From assembly GCA_009903935.1 (NCBI GenBank), contig WYEG01000050.1, positions 1 to 64,000 on the forward strand: a stretch of DNA of 64,000 bases, in the 5' to 3' direction. The DNA is from Caldimicrobium sp. (GTDB lineage Bacteria > Desulfobacterota > Thermodesulfobacteria > Thermodesulfobacteriales > Thermodesulfobacteriaceae). Below the pieces are notes generated by a model. The model searched no databases and was not told the DNA's origin. It saw only the letters and a program-made list of their open reading frames with translations. The position numbers and the translations under genes were made by a program. How positions within the stretch are numbered: the first letter of the stretch is position 1; every line of letters starts with the position of its first letter. Below are positions 62,621-64,000 of the stretch, piece after piece.

Positions 62621-63211
62621 ATGGAAAAAGAAAGGCTTGTTTGTGATACAAGCATCTTTACTAATCCGGATGTGTATGCCCAATTTGGAGATTCTCCCTC
62701 GGCTGCTTTTAAAAACTTCTTACTCATTGTAAGCGAAGTTGAGGGAGAAGTTTCGGTCTACATCCCTACTTCCATCTACGAAGAATTGAAGAGGATGATC
62801 TCTGACCTTAGGATCCCTCCCAAGGCTCGTTCAGTCCTCAAGATCAAATCTCCCAAAAAGTATGAGCTTTATATACCAGCTTTTTTGATGTATGAATTTA
62901 TAGAAGACTTAAGAGCAAGGATAAACAAAGGTTTAAGGGTTGCTGAGGAGGCCGTAAAAACTGCCCTTCAAAAAAAACCAGAAGAGGCTCTCAAATTTTT
63001 GCGCAGAAGATACCGAGAGGTCCTAAGGGAAGGTATCGTAGATTCTAAGGAAGATTTAGAACTTATTTTACTTGCTTTGGAGCTTGATGGGATAGTGGTT
63101 TCTGCTGACCAAGGCGTGTTGAAGATGGCTGATAAGCTGGGCTTAAGATTTCTTGACCCAAAGGAGATAAGAGACACAATCGAAGGCTTTAAATCTTGGT
63201 ATTCAGCTTAG
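62621..63211 (+). CDS. RNA-free RNase P of the HARP (Aquifex-type) family
   Basis: A 196-residue PIN-domain protein formerly annotated as RNA ligase partner. It begins ERLVCDTSIFTNPDVYAQFG with the first active-site Asp (Asp9). The acidic cluster Asp141, Asp145 and Asp163 (IVDSKEDLEL, VVSADQGVLK) has the spacing expected of HARP enzymes. A basic helical insert with FLRRRYREVLREG lies between. HARPs cleave the 5' leader of precursor tRNA without RNA. No ribosome binding site is visible. It diverges from mreC and its stop overlaps that of lptE. Whether the genome also has rnpA/rnpB is not visible here. Confidence 0.87.
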   Translation: MEKERLVCDTSIFTNPDVYAQFGDSPSAAFKNFLLIVSEVEGEVSVYIPTSIYEELKRMISDLRIPPKARSVLKIKSPKKYELYIPAFLMYEFIEDLRARINKGLRVAEEAVKTALQKKPEEALKFLRRRYREVLREGIVDSKEDLELILLALELDGIVVSADQGVLKMADKLGLRFLDPKEIRDTIEGFKSWYSA

Positions 63212-63732
63212 CGATTAAAGAGCTCTTGCATAATAAGCTCTGACAAATCCTTTACCAAAAGACGTAAAGCTTCGTCCTTACCAGGATTTAAAAGGTTTGA
63301 AGCAACCTCAGCCACGCGATAGGTTTCATACCTCGTAATCTTTGGATTTTCGTAAATCTTTTTACCCGTCCTTCTCTCGATTAAGGCAAACTTTCCTTCA
63401 AACTGGATGTTTCTTGTCTTAGTCTGTAAAAAGGTGGCGTAAGCCACGGGCTCAAAGTATACCTTTAAGACCTCGCCTTGGAGGATTAAATCTGCAGAAT
63501 CCGGGGAATAAACGGGAACCAAAAACCCGTCTTGGGCTATCTTTTTTCTTAACTCAAGGGCTAAGAGCTCCCCTACCGCCTTCTCACCTGTATAGTTCTT
63601 CCAGGGAGGAATGTAGATGGTTTTCCATTCCGGATTAAGAAGGGTTGGTTTTCCGGCAAGGGTATACCCACAGGCATAAAGGAAACAGCTAAACCACAAT
63701 ATTAATAAGCTTCTGAGGAACGAAGACCACAT
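63208..63732 (-). CDS. lptE: LPS-assembly lipoprotein LptE
   Basis: A 174-residue lipoprotein. The signal peptide ends in a lipobox with Cys21 ([12 protein letters not shown]), and the body has the LptE fold blocks [31 protein letters not shown] and [12 protein letters not shown]. It plugs LptD in the outer membrane and shows that the cell makes LPS. Its first 44 bp overlap the end of leuS. Confidence 0.88.
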   Translation of the reverse strand: MWSSFLRSLLILWFSCFLYACGYTLAGKPTLLNPEWKTIYIPPWKNYTGEKAVGELLALELRKKIAQDGFLVPVYSPDSADLILQGEVLKVYFEPVAYATFLQTKTRNIQFEGKFALIERRTGKKIYENPKITRYETYRVAEVASNLLNPGKDEALRLLVKDLSELIMQELFNR

Positions 63733-64000
63733 TCTTTATGCTCTTTCCTTCAACGAATTTTTTAACCTTCGGAAGGGATAGAGCAAGCTCGAGCGCCTTT
63801 TCCTTAGTAATATCAGCGGGCACCTCAACTTGGTCTCTCACCCTACCGTTAACCTGGACCACAAGCACGAAGGTTTCTTCCTTTAAAAGGGTTGGGTCAA
63901 AGGTAGGAAATTTAGCGTTGACGATCCTCCCCTCTCCGCCAAGCTTTTCCCAAAGCTCTTCGCAAATATGGGGACAAACGGGTGAAAGAAGAAGCAAAGT
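63689..64000 (-). CDS. leuS: Leucyl-tRNA synthetase, C-terminal part only (cut by window edge)
   Basis: The visible 103 residues are the end of the LeuRS anticodon-binding domain and its C-terminal appendix: [19 protein letters not shown] and [20 protein letters not shown] are diagnostic, ending [11 protein letters not shown]. The upstream part, including the catalytic domain, lies outside the window. It overlaps lptE, a common gene pairing in Gram-negative bacteria. Confidence 0.95.
   Translation of the reverse strand, partial: TLLLLSPVCPHICEELWEKLGGEGRIVNAKFPTFDPTLLKEETFVLVVQVNGRVRDQVEVPADITKEKALELALSLPKVKKFVEGKSIKNVVFVPQKLINIVV

Overview
The window is a stretch of chromosome from a Gram-negative, anaerobic, probably thermophilic bacterium. 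Outer-membrane assembly (LptE lipoprotein), flagellar stator genes, a four-subunit pyruvate:ferredoxin oxidoreductase, a class I hybrid-cluster protein and a true two-cysteine DsrC point to an anaerobe with sulfur-based energy metabolism. A branched-chain polyamine synthase (BpsA type), an RNA-free RNase P of the HARP type and an archease suggest a deep-branching thermophile. The best overall fit is Thermodesulfobacteria or a close relative. This is inference from gene content; no 16S rRNA gene is present.

Layout. 1-3.2 kb (minus): the str operon rpsL-rpsG-fusA-tuf, with tuf running off the left edge. 3.3-9.5 kb: a CBS-domain protein diverges from a plus-strand operon of rarA, a sensor kinase, an NtrC-type sigma54 activator, glyA and dCMP deaminase. 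9.5-12.6 kb (minus): porC-porD-porA-porB. 12.6-17.35 kb (minus): hybrid sensor kinase, PhnD-like binding protein, UmuD-like peptidase and Y-family polymerase in one tight unit. 17.35-17.82 kb: a gene-free repeat region with a 21-bp tandem array. 17.8 kb: an initiator tRNA. 18.0-26.2 kb (plus): a tightly packed operon bpsA-efp-two unknowns-diguanylate cyclase-Trm112-like-DUF4416-moaA-ricT-metG-fmdE-like, many of whose genes overlap.

26.2-30.0 kb (minus): HIT protein, UPF0280, hcp with a clear FNR/HcpR-type operator, a helix-hairpin-helix/DUF4124 protein and dsrC. 30.0-41.1 kb (minus): grpE-dnaK-pdxA-AsmA-like-rluA-cooT-small Cys protein-argS-SPOR-GNAT. 41.1-45.3 kb: nadC, a manganese pyrophosphatase with a consensus promoter, and pilZ-motA-motB behind a sigma28-like promoter. 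45.3-62.5 kb (minus): cell-shape genes mreC-mreD-mrdA-rodA, then the ATP synthase genes for b', b, delta, alpha, gamma, beta and epsilon (a and c are absent here), then a folate enzyme, yggS, comEC, archease, a RACo-like ATPase and der. 62.6-64 kb: a plus-strand HARP gene, converging with lptE and the 3' end of leuS.

Most of the window is ordinary housekeeping. I did not see a large defence island, prophage, CRISPR array or insertion sequence. The points most worth a second look are: protein-only RNase P; an EF-P whose modified lysine is Gln; an S12 with Arg88; the kinase-PhnD-UmuDC operon; the class II FNR-type promoter of hcp; and a family of GCGAAGC-type dispersed palindromes that has expanded into a tandem array, entered the metG reading frame and duplicated around the mrdA-mreDC genes.
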